A DNA stretch of 64,000 nucleotides from Ochrobactrum sp. RH2CCR150 (GCA_014138095.1 JACGXE010000001.1:372001-436000); one strand, 5' to 3'; numbered from the stretch's first letter, positions 27,579 to 37,645 are shown. Numbers and translations are program-made. Notes: generated from the letters alone by a model not told the origin.

Positions 27579-29540
27579 ATGATTTGGAGTAACAGGACGA
27601 TACAGGGAAAAGGCATCGCCATGCTTTTGCTGGCGGCTCATTTTTCCTCCTTTACAGTGTCGCCCGCTTTGGCGTTTGAGCTTTTTGGCGTCCGTCTTTG
27701 GGGCGAAGACAAGAAAACCGATCCAGATATCATCGATCCGAAGACCTATGAGGTCGAGGTTGCCACAACCGGTAATCGCAAAAATGCGGATGGCACCGAA
27801 GCCGATCTGAAATCAGTCGTCGAAGGTGCATCCGGTCTGGTTACAGATGCGGACAAGCCCGCGTCGGGTTCTGCTGGTCTGCTTGCCAAGGCGCGCGGTG
27901 ATTATCGGCGTATTCTGGCGGCCCTTTATGGCGAAGGCCGCTATGGTGGCACGATCTCGATTCTGGTCGATGGCCGCGAAGCGAACGATATTCCGCCGGA
28001 TGCCGATATTCCCAACAATGCGAAAGTGGCGATCTCGGTCGATCCGGGTCCGCAATTCCTGTTTTCGCGCACCGCCATTTCCAATATCGCCCCGCCTGCC
28101 ACGGACAAGCGCGATATCGTGCAATCGCCCGAGGATGCAGGTTTTGCGCCCGGTAAGGTGGCGCGGTCTGGGACAATCATCAAGGCCGAGCGTCTTGCCG
28201 TAGAGGCATGGCGGCAGCAAGGCTATCCCAAGGCGCGGGTGACCGGCGAGGATGTGGTCGCCGACCATGATGGCAATACGGTTGCCGCCGATGTTTCGCT
28301 CGATCCGGGCCGCAAGGCGCATTACGGTCCGGTCAGCGTGGTTGGCACCGCACGTATGGACCCGCAATTCGTCGCCTGGATGACGGGACTGACACCCGAT
28401 AAGGAATATGACCCCGACGACATCGAAAAGGCCAAGAAGCGTCTTGGCCGCATGGAAGTGTTCCGTGCGATGAGTTTCGAGGAAGCGGAAACCATTGAGC
28501 CGGACGGCAGCCTGCCGATGACGCTCAATGTGCAGGAGCGTAAGCCCCGCCGTTTCGGCTTCGGTGCGGAATATTCGACCATCGACGGCTTTGGTGTCAC
28601 CGGCTACTGGATGCACCGCAATCTGTTCGGCAAGGGCGAAAACCTGCGTTTCGACGCCAAGGTCAGCGGTATCGGCGGGTCGCAGGATAATTCGTTCAGC
28701 CCGCAAAACTATTCCTATCTTCTTGGCGGTACGTTCAAGAAGCCGGGCGTTTATACGCCTGATACGGATTTCGTTTTGTCGCTTGATGCCAAGCGCGAAG
28801 TGCTGGACGCCTATACCGAGACGTCGATCAACGGCAAGACCGGTTTCACGCAGATATTCAGCGATGAACTGTCGGGCGCGATCTATGCCAAGGCAAGTCA
28901 GGGCCGCTACACGGATTATCCTTTCGGTCCCCGCGACTTCACGACTGCGGGTCTGGAAGGCAGTGTGCTTTACGACAGCCGCAACAACAAACCGGACCCG
29001 AGTTCGGGTTTTTATCTGGAAGGCAATATCCAGCCCTTCTACGAATTCCATTATGGCAATTTCGCCACCCGCTTCACCGCAGAAGGCCGCACCTATTACG
29101 GCATCGGCGCAAAGGATCGCGTGGTTCTGGCGGGGCGCGTGAAGGTGGGGTCGATCGTTGGCGCTTCCATCGAAGACCTGCCGCCGAGCCTGTCGTTCCT
29201 TGCGGGCGGTGGTGGCTCGGTGCGCGGCTATGCTTATCGCAATATCGGCGTCGATGCCGGAAACGGCAACATTGTCGGCGGTCGGTCGCTGGTGGAGGCT
29301 TCGGGCGAAGTGCGCACCCGCATTACCGATTCCATCGGTGCAGTCGCCTTTGTCGATGCGGGTTATGTCGGCGAAAAATCGTTCCCGGATTTCTCCGAAC
29401 AAATGCGCGTGGGTGCGGGTGGCGGTCTGCGCTATCTGACCGGCCTCGGGCCGATCCGCCTCGACGTCGCCATACCGCTTAACCGCCGCTCGGGTGATCC
29501 GAGCTATGCATTCTACGTGGGCATAGGACAGGCGTTTTGA
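27579..29540 (+). CDS. tamA: TamA-type outer membrane assembly protein (Omp85 family)
   Basis: 653 residues, Omp85 superfamily. A signal peptide ends near residue 36 (SPALA-FELFG). Three POTRA-like repeats cover roughly 50-330 (for example ARGDYRRILAALYGEGRYGG and TIIKAERLAVEAWRQQGYPKA). The C-terminal 16-strand barrel includes FLAGGGGSVRGYAYRNIG, the conserved VRGY motif of loop 6, and ends VGIGQAF with terminal Phe. With the TamB-type protein downstream it forms the translocation and assembly module spanning the envelope, used for autotransporters and lipid transport. Start could be 27579 or the Met at 27621, which leaves a shorter signal peptide. Confidence 0.93.
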   Translation: MIWSNRTIQGKGIAMLLLAAHFSSFTVSPALAFELFGVRLWGEDKKTDPDIIDPKTYEVEVATTGNRKNADGTEADLKSVVEGASGLVTDADKPASGSAGLLAKARGDYRRILAALYGEGRYGGTISILVDGREANDIPPDADIPNNAKVAISVDPGPQFLFSRTAISNIAPPATDKRDIVQSPEDAGFAPGKVARSGTIIKAERLAVEAWRQQGYPKARVTGEDVVADHDGNTVAADVSLDPGRKAHYGPVSVVGTARMDPQFVAWMTGLTPDKEYDPDDIEKAKKRLGRMEVFRAMSFEEAETIEPDGSLPMTLNVQERKPRRFGFGAEYSTIDGFGVTGYWMHRNLFGKGENLRFDAKVSGIGGSQDNSFSPQNYSYLLGGTFKKPGVYTPDTDFVLSLDAKREVLDAYTETSINGKTGFTQIFSDELSGAIYAKASQGRYTDYPFGPRDFTTAGLEGSVLYDSRNNKPDPSSGFYLEGNIQPFYEFHYGNFATRFTAEGRTYYGIGAKDRVVLAGRVKVGSIVGASIEDLPPSLSFLAGGGGSVRGYAYRNIGVDAGNGNIVGGRSLVEASGEVRTRITDSIGAVAFVDAGYVGEKSFPDFSEQMRVGAGGGLRYLTGLGPIRLDVAIPLNRRSGDPSYAFYVGIGQAF

Positions 29541-32500
29541 CCAGATTTATCGCAGTTTTCCTTTTCCTGATTCTCGCCGCTGTGGCCGCCGTGCTGGCCA
29601 TACCAGGCGCATGGGTTACGCTTGTCGGCGTGGATACGCAGACCACGGCATCGATTGTCGCGCCCGCACAGGCGCAGGATCAGAGCCAGAGCACGCAGCA
29701 GGCCGAAGCGTCTGAAAGCAACGAAGAGCAAAAGTCCTATTTCCTGTCTTTCGTTGAAAGCCAGCTCTCCGCGCCGAACCGCCGCATTTCACTGTCGGGC
29801 ATCAGCGGTGTTCTGTCGTCGGAAGCTTCCATCGGCTCGATCACCATTGCCGACCGTGAAGGCGTCTGGCTGCGCATTGAAAATGCAAAGCTGAACTGGA
29901 GCCGCACCGCGTTGCTGCTCGGTCGCCTCAGCATCCAGTCACTGAGCGCGGAACGGATCGATATCGCCCGCAAACCGCTGCCGGACAACAGCCTGCCGTC
30001 GCCGGAATCGTCAAGCTTCAGCCTGCCCGAACTGCCGATTTCCATCAGTCTCGATCAGCTCGACGTGGCGCGCCTGCATTTCGGACCGGAGATTTTCGGC
30101 CTCGAATCGGAAGTCTCTGCAACCGGCAGTCTTTCGCTTGCCGACGGCTCGCTCAATTCGACCTTCGACATCAAGCGCCTTGACGGCCCGGGCGGCAGTT
30201 TTGCCCTGCGCGCGGCCTATGCCAATGCCGATCAGAAGGTCGATCTTGATCTGAAAGTTGCCGAACCGGCCAATGGCATCGTGGCCAACCTGCTCAATAT
30301 TGATGGCCGCCCGCCCGTTGATCTCACTTTGACGGGCGCTGGCCCGCTCGATGAATTGAAGGTGGATCTGGCGCTCGACACCAATGGCAGCCGCACGCTG
30401 ACCGGCGCATTCACGCTCAACCGTCAGGGCGAAGCGCCCAATGGCGGACGTGTTTTTGCCGCCCGTTTCAATGGGCCGATTGCTGTTCTGGTGCCGCCGG
30501 TTTTCCGCGACTTCTTCGGTGCTGAAACCGTGCTTTCCGCCGATGGCTTCCTGAAGGATGCGGGCGGGTTCCGTCTTGACGATCTGGCGCTGACAAGCGC
30601 CGCATTGAAGCTGAAGGCCGCTGCCGAATCCGGCAATGATCATTTTCTGAACAAGCTCAGCATCGACGCGTCGATTGCCGATGAAAGCAAAGGCCGCGTC
30701 CTGCTGCCGGTCAAGGGCGCCGAAACCTATATCGACAATGCGCGGTTTCAGGTTTCCTACGGCGACCGTCCGACCAATGACTGGACGGGCAAGCTCGCCG
30801 TCAATGGCTTGAAGAATGCAACCATTTCCGCCTCCAGCGTAGCGCTGGATATGGGCGGCGTTGCCGAAAACCTTAACGATGCCGCAAACCGCCACATCAC
30901 TTTCAAGGTGACTGGCGGCATGGATGGCATTTCGTCACCGCGCGCGGAATTGGCCGAAGCATTGGGCACCAAGATTGCGCTTCTCATCGATGGCGGCTGG
31001 CGCGCCGGTTCTCCAGTGGAGCTTGCACAGGCCAATATCGAAGGCAACGGGCTCAGCCTCGATCTCAAGGGCAATATTGACGACTTCGTCTTCAATGGCG
31101 ATATCGCCGCCAAGGTCGCAAGCCTTGCGCCGTTCGGCGCGTTGGCTGACAAGGAACTGGCTGGCAGTATCGACGTCAAGGCCAAGGGTACGGTTCGTCC
31201 GATCAGCGGCGCATTCTATCTCGACCTTGACGGCACGGCGCAGAACATGCGCACGGGCACTGAGGCGATCGATAATATTCTCGACGGCGAAGTGCGTCTG
31301 GCTGGTGCAGTCGGTCGTAGCGCCGAAGGTTTCTCTGCCCGTGACTTCCGGATCGGCAATGCGCTGACCGAAATCACGGCCAATGGCTCTTTCGCATCGG
31401 ACAAGGCGAATTTTGATTTCGGCGTGATGCTGTCCGATCTGAAGCTGGTTTCGAAACAGGCCTCCGGTCGCATGACGATCAAGGGCAGTGCGCGCGGCGA
31501 CGACAAGTTGATCGCGCTTGCGCTGCGCGCCGATGCGCCGCAGGGCACACTGGCTGGCCGCAAGCTTGCCGATGCGGGTCTTGATTTCAACGCCATGCTC
31601 GACGGCAACGCCACCACGGGCGCAGCTTTGTCGGGCAAACTGGCGGGCAATGCCTTCCTCAACGGTGAGCGCATCGAACTTGGCACGCTGATCGACATCG
31701 TCAATGACGAGAAGCGCCTGACCAATCTCCTGTTCAATGCTGGCGGGGCGCATCTCTCCGGCAATGTCACGCAGACTCCTAAGGGCTTGCTCAATGGCGC
31801 GCTGAAGCTCGACGCGCCGGATATCTCCACTGCCGCCGCGCTGTTTCTTGCTGAAGCAACCGGTGCTGCCAATGCCGATATAGCGCTGCAAGCCGATGGC
31901 GACCGTCAGAATGCGACCGTCTCTGCCGACGCCAAGAGCGTGAAGGTCAATGGCAACCATATTGCGTCTGCCAATATTGCGCTGACCGCGCAGGATCTGT
32001 TTGGCGTGCCGGTCGTGGACGGTAATGCTGCCGCGCGCGATATCATGGTGGGAACATTCGGCATCGACACTTTTGACGCCAAGGCCAATGCTACCGGCAC
32101 CAAGACCGATTTCAGCGCCAATACGAAGCTCAAGATCGGCACGGTGGCCAATGCCGCCGGTTCGCTTGAGCCGAAAGATGGCGGTTTTGAGCTGGGCCTC
32201 GCATCCGCTGATGTAACGCAGGGCGCACTGCGCGCCAATCTGGCTGCGCCGGCAAATATCGTCATGAAGGGCAGCGAGATTTCCTTTGGCGATATCGTCA
32301 TCAACACCGGCGCCAATGGCACCGAAGGTCAGGTCAAGCTCAACGGCTCTGTCGATGAAAAGCTTGATCTGTCGGTGGCGCTGTCCAATCTACCGCTGGC
32401 GCTTGCCAACACCTTCAAGCCGGACCTCGGCCTTGGCGGCACTGTCAACGGCACGGCGCGTCTGACTGGCTCCCGCGAAGCGCCCAATGTCGCTTTCGAT

Positions 32501-34318
32501 ATGACGGCGCGTGGCGTGACAGCAGCGGAACTCAAGAAACAGGGCATTGCCGCGCTGAATGCCGACGCCAAGGGCACCTCTGCCAATGACCGGCTCAACA
32601 TCGACGCCCGGGTCACCGGGGGTGCAGCAAGCGGCAATGGTATCGACGTCACAGCGAAAGGCGGCGTGCCGCTCGGCAAGGGCGATCTTGCTGTCGACGT
32701 GACGCTGGCCAATCTGCCGCTCGGTATTCTCAACGGCGCTGTCAAGGGGCAGGACCTCGCAGGTAACGTCACCGGCACGGCGCGCGTGACAGGCCCGCTG
32801 ACCAATCCTGCCGCGACCTTCAATCTCAAGGGCTCCGGTCTTGCTGCCAAGCCGCTGCGCGACAACGGCCTTGCCCCGCTCAGCTTGCAGGCAGCAGGCA
32901 GCTATGCCGCCAAGGCAGTCGATATCTCATCGCTGACGGTGGACGGTCCGCAAGGCCTCAATGTCACGGCGAGCGGCAAGGTGCCGTTCTCCGGTCAGGG
33001 GCTCGGCGTTAACGTCAACGGCAACATCCCGCTGGCGCTTGCCAATCGCTTCCTGGCGGATCGCGGTGCGCAGGCCAGTGGTACACTGACGCTGACCGCA
33101 AGTGTTTCCGGTGGTTTCGATCGTCCGCAATTGCGCGGCATGTTCTCCACCAGCAGCGCGACTTTCATCGATCCAGAAACCAATGTCCGTGTGAATAACA
33201 TCAACATCATGGGCAGCATGGACGGCGAAACCATCACGCTGCGGCAGGTCAATGCTGCATTTGGCAGCGGCGGTTCCGTGTCGGCAAGCGGCACGATCTC
33301 CACCAATGCGGCGGCGAATTTCCCAGCTGATATCAATATCAAGCTCGACCGCGCACGTTATGCCGATGGCAAGCTGGTCGTCGCAACGGTCAATGGCGGC
33401 ATTACGATCACAGGACCGCTGGCGGGCGATATGCTGATCGGCGGCCGCATCGATGTGGAACGTGCGGAAATCTCGGTTCCTGAAAATCTCGGCGGCGGCG
33501 CAACCTATGTGCCCGTCGAGCACAAGAATACGCCGAAGAATGTCGCGAAGACGCTGGAACGCGCCAAGGTCGAAACCCGCAAGGGCAAGGCCAAGTCGGT
33601 GGCGCGGACAAATTCCGCCGGACCGCGCCTCGATGTCGTCGTTAATGCGCCGAACCAGATATTCGTACGCGGTCGTGGTCTCGATACGGAACTGGGCGGT
33701 CGCGTGCGGCTCACCGGACCGGTCAGCGATATCAAGCCAGTCGGTTCCTTTGACCTGATCCGTGGTCGTATTGGCATTCTCGGCCAGCGCATCACCTTCG
33801 ATGAAGGCCATGTCACGCTGGTCGGCGATCTCAATCCGCAGCTCAATTTCGTGGCCAGTTCGGAAGGCAATGAAATCACAGCTATCGTAACGGTCACGGG
33901 TACGGTCGATAATCTCAACATCGTCTTCTCCTCGTCGCCCGAACTGCCGCAGGATGAAGTGCTGGCGCAGCTGATCTTCAAGCGCTCCATCAGCGAATTG
34001 TCGGCATTCCAGATCGCACAGCTCGCGGCGGCTGCAGCGGAACTTGCTGGCGGTCCCGGCGGGAATTCGCTTATGAACAAGCTGCGTGCCGGAACCGGGC
34101 TGGACGATCTTGACGTCGTGACCGACAGCAACGGACAGACTGCCGTTCGCGCCGGGCGCTATATCCGCGACAATATCTATCTCGGTGTGGAAGCGGGTTC
34201 TGGCGGCTCGACCAAGGGAACCGTCAATCTCGATATCACGCGAAACCTCAAAGCGAAGGGTGCGCTTGGTGCAGAGGGCGATTCCAGCGGCGGTATCTTC
34301 TACGAAAAAGACTACTGA
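29537..34318 (+). CDS. tamB: TamB-type translocation and assembly module protein (AsmA-like)
   Basis: 1593-residue AsmA-like protein with an N-terminal membrane anchor (FIAVFLFLILAAVAAVLAIPG, residues 4-24) and a very long repetitive beta-rich periplasmic body, expected to form a hydrophobic-groove bridge to the outer membrane. The C-terminal DUF490/TamB domain (about 1250-1593) has GSFDLIRGRIGILGQRITFDEGHVTLVGD and ELPQDEVLAQLIFKRSISELSAFQIAQLAAAAAEL, both diagnostic. The start is TTG, overlapping the tamA stop (TTGA), with AGGACAGG upstream, so translation is coupled. Acts with TamA. Confidence 0.95.
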   Translation: MTRFIAVFLFLILAAVAAVLAIPGAWVTLVGVDTQTTASIVAPAQAQDQSQSTQQAEASESNEEQKSYFLSFVESQLSAPNRRISLSGISGVLSSEASIGSITIADREGVWLRIENAKLNWSRTALLLGRLSIQSLSAERIDIARKPLPDNSLPSPESSSFSLPELPISISLDQLDVARLHFGPEIFGLESEVSATGSLSLADGSLNSTFDIKRLDGPGGSFALRAAYANADQKVDLDLKVAEPANGIVANLLNIDGRPPVDLTLTGAGPLDELKVDLALDTNGSRTLTGAFTLNRQGEAPNGGRVFAARFNGPIAVLVPPVFRDFFGAETVLSADGFLKDAGGFRLDDLALTSAALKLKAAAESGNDHFLNKLSIDASIADESKGRVLLPVKGAETYIDNARFQVSYGDRPTNDWTGKLAVNGLKNATISASSVALDMGGVAENLNDAANRHITFKVTGGMDGISSPRAELAEALGTKIALLIDGGWRAGSPVELAQANIEGNGLSLDLKGNIDDFVFNGDIAAKVASLAPFGALADKELAGSIDVKAKGTVRPISGAFYLDLDGTAQNMRTGTEAIDNILDGEVRLAGAVGRSAEGFSARDFRIGNALTEITANGSFASDKANFDFGVMLSDLKLVSKQASGRMTIKGSARGDDKLIALALRADAPQGTLAGRKLADAGLDFNAMLDGNATTGAALSGKLAGNAFLNGERIELGTLIDIVNDEKRLTNLLFNAGGAHLSGNVTQTPKGLLNGALKLDAPDISTAAALFLAEATGAANADIALQADGDRQNATVSADAKSVKVNGNHIASANIALTAQDLFGVPVVDGNAAARDIMVGTFGIDTFDAKANATGTKTDFSANTKLKIGTVANAAGSLEPKDGGFELGLASADVTQGALRANLAAPANIVMKGSEISFGDIVINTGANGTEGQVKLNGSVDEKLDLSVALSNLPLALANTFKPDLGLGGTVNGTARLTGSREAPNVAFDMTARGVTAAELKKQGIAALNADAKGTSANDRLNIDARVTGGAASGNGIDVTAKGGVPLGKGDLAVDVTLANLPLGILNGAVKGQDLAGNVTGTARVTGPLTNPAATFNLKGSGLAAKPLRDNGLAPLSLQAAGSYAAKAVDISSLTVDGPQGLNVTASGKVPFSGQGLGVNVNGNIPLALANRFLADRGAQASGTLTLTASVSGGFDRPQLRGMFSTSSATFIDPETNVRVNNINIMGSMDGETITLRQVNAAFGSGGSVSASGTISTNAAANFPADINIKLDRARYADGKLVVATVNGGITITGPLAGDMLIGGRIDVERAEISVPENLGGGATYVPVEHKNTPKNVAKTLERAKVETRKGKAKSVARTNSAGPRLDVVVNAPNQIFVRGRGLDTELGGRVRLTGPVSDIKPVGSFDLIRGRIGILGQRITFDEGHVTLVGDLNPQLNFVASSEGNEITAIVTVTGTVDNLNIVFSSSPELPQDEVLAQLIFKRSISELSAFQIAQLAAAAAELAGGPGGNSLMNKLRAGTGLDDLDVVTDSNGQTAVRAGRYIRDNIYLGVEAGSGGSTKGTVNLDITRNLKAKGALGAEGDSSGGIFYEKDY

Positions 34319-34338
34319 TCGTTCTCATGATTTGACTG

Positions 34339-34368
34339 AAAAGCCGGGCGTTTCGTCCGGTTTTTTCT
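34339..34368 (+). terminator. Intrinsic terminator of tamAB
   Basis: AAGCCGGGCG-TTTC-GTCCGGTT followed by TTTTCTTTT, 20 bp past the tamB stop. The stem contains G-T pairs. Confidence 0.85.
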
Positions 34369-34532
34369 TTTCAAATGCTGCATCCCTCGGTTGAAATTTC
34401 GCGCTTGTGCTATTCTTTTCTAAGTATCGAAGCGCTTAGTTTAACGGTTCCTCAACCATAAGACTGCAAATTACGGTTAATACCGAGCGGCATGATGCCT
34501 GCTCCCTGTCACCTGTGTTTTGGGCGTTTTGC

Positions 34533-35252
34533 ATGTCAAAGTTGAGTGATGATCTGAGCCGCCGCCGTTTTCTGCTTGGCACCGGGGCCGTCGTTCTGAG
34601 TGGTGTTGCAGGCTGCTCGCAGACGATGGACATGTCTGCCTTCCAGGTAGATACGATGTCGACGGGCGGCATCTCGCCGATGCGTCCGCAGATCAGTGTC
34701 GACCGCGCCATCACGACGCCGGATGTCATGTATGCATCTGTGCAGGAGGGGCCCTATGCGCTGCCTGCCATTCCTTATGACAAAGTGCCGAAGCAATTCC
34801 GCCGCCAGATCGTACCGGATCCGACCGGTCAGGCGCCGGGCACCATCGTCGTCAGCCTGAAAGACCATTACCTCTATTATGTTCTGCCGGGCGGCGAAGC
34901 GCTACGCTATGGCGTCGGCATCGGCAAGGCGGGCTTTGAATGGCAGGGCCGCGCCAATGTGCAATACAAGAAGCAGTGGCCGCGCTGGACGCCGCCACCG
35001 GAAATGATCCAGCGCAAGCCGGAACTCGAAAAATACCGCAATGGTCAGGAGCCGGGTCCGCAGAACCCGCTCGGCGCACGCGCGCTTTATATTTTCCAGA
35101 ATGGTCGCGACACCGGCTATCGTATCCATGGCTCGCCGGAATGGTGGTCCATCGGACAGTCCATGTCGTCCGGCTGTATCCGCCTGATGAATCAGGACAT
35201 TATCGACCTGTATAATCGCGTACAGGGGCAGGCGCCGATTGTCGTCGGCTAA
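34533..35252 (+). CDS. L,D-transpeptidase (YkuD domain) lipoprotein with Tat-like signal
   Basis: 239 residues. The N-terminus has twin arginines in LSRRRFLLGTGAVVLSGVAG followed by Cys28 in a lipobox (VAGC), so export through Tat and lipidation are both plausible. The catalytic YkuD domain covers about 105-239: VSLKDHYLYYVLPGGEALRYGVGIG, then YRIHGSPEWWSIGQSMSSGC with the nucleophilic Cys of SSGCIRL. Such enzymes make 3-3 peptidoglycan cross-links or, in Brucella and rhizobia, attach outer membrane proteins to peptidoglycan. The start is MSKLSDD at 34533 because the upstream frame would bury the signal. Confidence 0.92.
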   Translation: MSKLSDDLSRRRFLLGTGAVVLSGVAGCSQTMDMSAFQVDTMSTGGISPMRPQISVDRAITTPDVMYASVQEGPYALPAIPYDKVPKQFRRQIVPDPTGQAPGTIVVSLKDHYLYYVLPGGEALRYGVGIGKAGFEWQGRANVQYKKQWPRWTPPPEMIQRKPELEKYRNGQEPGPQNPLGARALYIFQNGRDTGYRIHGSPEWWSIGQSMSSGCIRLMNQDIIDLYNRVQGQAPIVVG

Positions 35253-35279
35253 CCGGCCCGTCGAGATATATGCTTAAAC

Positions 35280-35306
35280 AAAAGGCCGTCAGAGACGGCC
35301 TTTTTT
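35280..35306. terminator. Intrinsic terminator after the L,D-transpeptidase gene
   Basis: AAAAGGCCGTC, loop AGA, GACGGCCTTTTTT. Perfect stem with T-runs in both directions; it also lies just past the stop of the leftward 71-codon gene, so it can serve both. Confidence 0.93.
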
Positions 35307-35311
35307 GTATT

Positions 35312-35527
35312 CTATTCGTAGCGGACTGACTTTGGCATTGCTTCGCCAAGCCTGACGAAATGACGGAACTCGGCGCGCAATGTGTCGGCAGAAGCCATAT
35401 GAATCTGCTTCTGTGGCGCGAAGTCGTTTTGCGCAATCTGGGTGGATACGCCCGGCATGACAAATGCTGCTGCGGTCAGTACGAGGGCAGCGGCAATGCC
35501 GAGGCGTCGTTCGGTTCTGGCCTGCAT
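35312..35527 (-). CDS. Small exported protein of unknown function (71 aa)
   Basis: 71 residues. Basic N-terminus (QARTERR) followed by a hydrophobic stretch LGIAAALVLTAAAFVMPGVS ending near residue 29, likely a signal peptide or anchor. The remaining 40 residues contain no cysteine and no recognised motif. AAGGAG is 7 bases before the ATG, which supports real translation. Same strand as the Cys-rich protein gene upstream. Confidence 0.65.
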   Translation of the reverse strand: MQARTERRLGIAAALVLTAAAFVMPGVSTQIAQNDFAPQKQIHMASADTLRAEFRHFVRLGEAMPKSVRYE

Positions 35528-35605
35528 TTCTATCTCCTTGCGCCGCGTCGCGACGACTTAAAAATCAGAATCGTTATTATTCACAAAGGGTTCGACTTGT
35601 TCAGA

Positions 35606-36115
35606 TCAGTGAAAAGTCGCGCGATGCGTAATGTTCAAAGCGGTGTCGATGGCGTGAATCGGTATTGGCAGCAAAGTCTGGCCGAAATCGGCCAAAGCTT
35701 CGGCAAAATTGCTTGCCGCGGCTGCCACATCGTCGCAGCGCCGTTTGCAGGCAATGGCTTCAAGACACGTGTCGAGCAACAGAGCGTCCTGATTATGCAG
35801 GCCGGAAATCAGCCCCAATGTCAGGCATTCCTCGCGGCAGACATGATGCGAGTCGAACGGGAAAGCGCGCAACTGGCAGCTTGCACAATGACGCAGCACG
35901 CGGATGAAGTGCGAAAGCTCGCCGACAGCGCGCTTTGCCTCCGATGGTCCGAGCACTTCCGAATAGAGACCCCAGGTCATCTCCCACGGGATGATCGAGC
36001 CAGTCTCGAAACCCGCAGTCCAGCGACGATAACCTTCCAGCACCAGTTTTTCCGGCAGGCGGTCGAAATAGCCTGCGGTATTGGCGCCGTTCAGCTGCGA
36101 TATACGCATATTCAT
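35606..36115 (-). CDS. Cysteine-rich cytosolic protein of unknown function
   Basis: 169 residues from MNMRISQLNG; GGAGG stands 5 bases before this ATG, which fixes the start over one five codons upstream. No signal peptide. Seven cysteines, including Cys77-x2-Cys80 and Cys93-x3-Cys97 with two histidines between them (HCASCQLRAFPFDSHHVCRE), then Cys117, 123 and 127. This layout looks like a metal or iron-sulfur binding site. I do not recognise the family. It is encoded downstream of, and on the same strand as, the copper-chaperone-like gene, so metal handling is a reasonable guess only. Confidence 0.7.
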   Translation of the reverse strand: MNMRISQLNGANTAGYFDRLPEKLVLEGYRRWTAGFETGSIIPWEMTWGLYSEVLGPSEAKRAVGELSHFIRVLRHCASCQLRAFPFDSHHVCREECLTLGLISGLHNQDALLLDTCLEAIACKRRCDDVAAAASNFAEALADFGQTLLPIPIHAIDTALNITHRATFH

Positions 36116-36563
36116 GTGCGCCTCCACGATAAAATATCGGAAGATGCATTCGAGGCAAAAGACTTGCCCTGTTTGCGCTGAACGGGACGTTCCGTTTCAC
36201 CGCGAATATTGCAGTATCCGGTCGGCAAGAGACTGAGCTGCCAGGGCAGGCCGTCGATATTTGCGGACCGGCATTCGCCGAGACCAACCATTGGGTCCTC
36301 CAATCGAACGGGTTCAAGGCCCAGACATCAAAGGTGCGCAGGATTGCGCGAAGGGTATAAAAGCCGCAAATTGATCTGGAGTCAATTAGTCAACTTTTAA
36401 AAAGCTTAGATATTTCAATACTGTAGAATTATTCTAGACTAGAATAGTCATGTTTACAGCATTTGAATGATTACGCAACCGCTGTGGGGGAGCAGCGGTT
36501 GCGGCAAACGGGCGCAATGCCGGTGGAGGGGGGAGAGAAGCACTGCGCCCCATGCTCCGGGAA
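36116..36563. promoter_or_regulatory. Intergenic region with an AT-rich palindrome
   Basis: 448 bp without a credible gene. The part 36380-36460 is AT-rich and contains the perfect palindrome TATTCTA-GAC-TAGAATA (36430-36446), a possible operator for the leftward Cys-rich protein gene about 315 bp away. A GC-rich hairpin near 36476-36503 follows the copper-chaperone gene. Confidence 0.45.
36476..36503 (-). terminator. Hairpin downstream of the YcnI-PCuAC gene
   Basis: GCAACCGCT (36476-36484) and AGCGGTTGC (36495-36503) form a 9-bp stem 60 bp past the stop of the leftward gene. No T-run follows, so it is only a likely terminator. Confidence 0.5.
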
Positions 36564-37571
36564 TTAGTGACCGGAATGCTCGCCCATCTGGCCATTCTGG
36601 GCCGTGACGGGGAAGTTGATCTCGACCTTGCCAGCCTTTTCGAATTCGAGCGTGACTGGCACGGTTTCACCTTCGGTGTAAGGCTTTTCCGGCTGGATGA
36701 ACATGAGGTGATAACCGCCGGACTTCAGTTCGACGGTTTCGCCCGCAGGCACGTCGAGACCGCCATCAAGCTTGCGCATCTTCATCACGTTGTTTTCCAT
36801 GCTCATTTCATGGACTTCCACGCGCTTCACGCCTGTAGTCGTGACCGATACGAGCTTGTCGGCATCCTTGCCGGCATTGGCGATGGTCAGGAAACCGCCA
36901 GCCACCTTGGCGCCGGGCACCATGGCGCGAACCGAAGGTGACGTGATGGTGAGGTCACCGAGTTTCACCGGCTCGGCTGCATGACTGCCGTGCGCGTCAC
37001 CATGGTCACCATGGCCGCCGTGGCCTGCATGCTCGTCAGAGCCGGTCGCGGCCAGCACGAGAAGCTGCGGTGCGGGGTATTCGAGTTCGTGCGGGTTCTG
37101 TCCGTCCTTGGCAATCTCTGTCCAGGCGACGGAGGCGTCGCTACCGCAGACCTGCGTTACCGGGAAAGACAGCGTGGTGTCCTTGTCGAACTTGGCCAAC
37201 TGGCCGACGACGGTGAACTCGTCATAGAACTCGCCCGGCAGATTGCCCGCGGTGAAGCGCACTTCCTTGACGCCGGAGGTGACATCCTTGCCATGCACTT
37301 TGTAGGTCTTGGCATAATCACCCTTGGTGGTTTCGATTTTCCAGCCAGCCTTGGCTTGCGGCTGCGCGGCGATAAAGCCTTCCGGAAGCTCCACTTTCAC
37401 TTCAGTTGTGGCCTTGCCGTCGCAGCCATGTGGAATGCGGAACGTGGCCTTGTAGAAGCTGCCAGCCTTGGCTTCGCTCTGGTCGAGCGACGAATGGGCG
37501 TTGGCCATGCCAGCGGAAATGCAAAGGGCTGCCAGCGAAATTGCGGACGCAAAAAGACGATAGTTTTTCAT
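36564..37571 (-). CDS. YcnI (DUF1775) - PCu(A)C copper chaperone fusion, exported
   Basis: 335 residues. Signal peptide 1-25 (cut after MANA-HSSLD, which exposes an N-terminal His, the copper ligand of YcnI domains). Residues 26-180 form the DUF1775/YcnI domain (FRIPHGCDGKATTEVKVELP). A His/Gly/Asp-rich linker (HAGHGGHGDHGDAHGSHA) follows. Residues about 205-330 are a PCu(A)C domain with the Cu(I) site pattern H-x-M...M...H-x-M: VEVHEMSMENNVMKMR and GGYHLMFIQPEKPY. It probably carries copper in the periplasm to cytochrome oxidase or detoxifies it. Natural fusions of these domains are known in alphaproteobacteria. Confidence 0.93.
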   Translation of the reverse strand: MKNYRLFASAISLAALCISAGMANAHSSLDQSEAKAGSFYKATFRIPHGCDGKATTEVKVELPEGFIAAQPQAKAGWKIETTKGDYAKTYKVHGKDVTSGVKEVRFTAGNLPGEFYDEFTVVGQLAKFDKDTTLSFPVTQVCGSDASVAWTEIAKDGQNPHELEYPAPQLLVLAATGSDEHAGHGGHGDHGDAHGSHAAEPVKLGDLTITSPSVRAMVPGAKVAGGFLTIANAGKDADKLVSVTTTGVKRVEVHEMSMENNVMKMRKLDGGLDVPAGETVELKSGGYHLMFIQPEKPYTEGETVPVTLEFEKAGKVEINFPVTAQNGQMGEHSGH

Positions 37572-37645
37572 ATTGAATTACCTGAATAGTCGTGAGGAAG
37601 ACGCGCCAGCTTTTTGTCAGGCGCATTCGTTCAAACGGGACGTGT

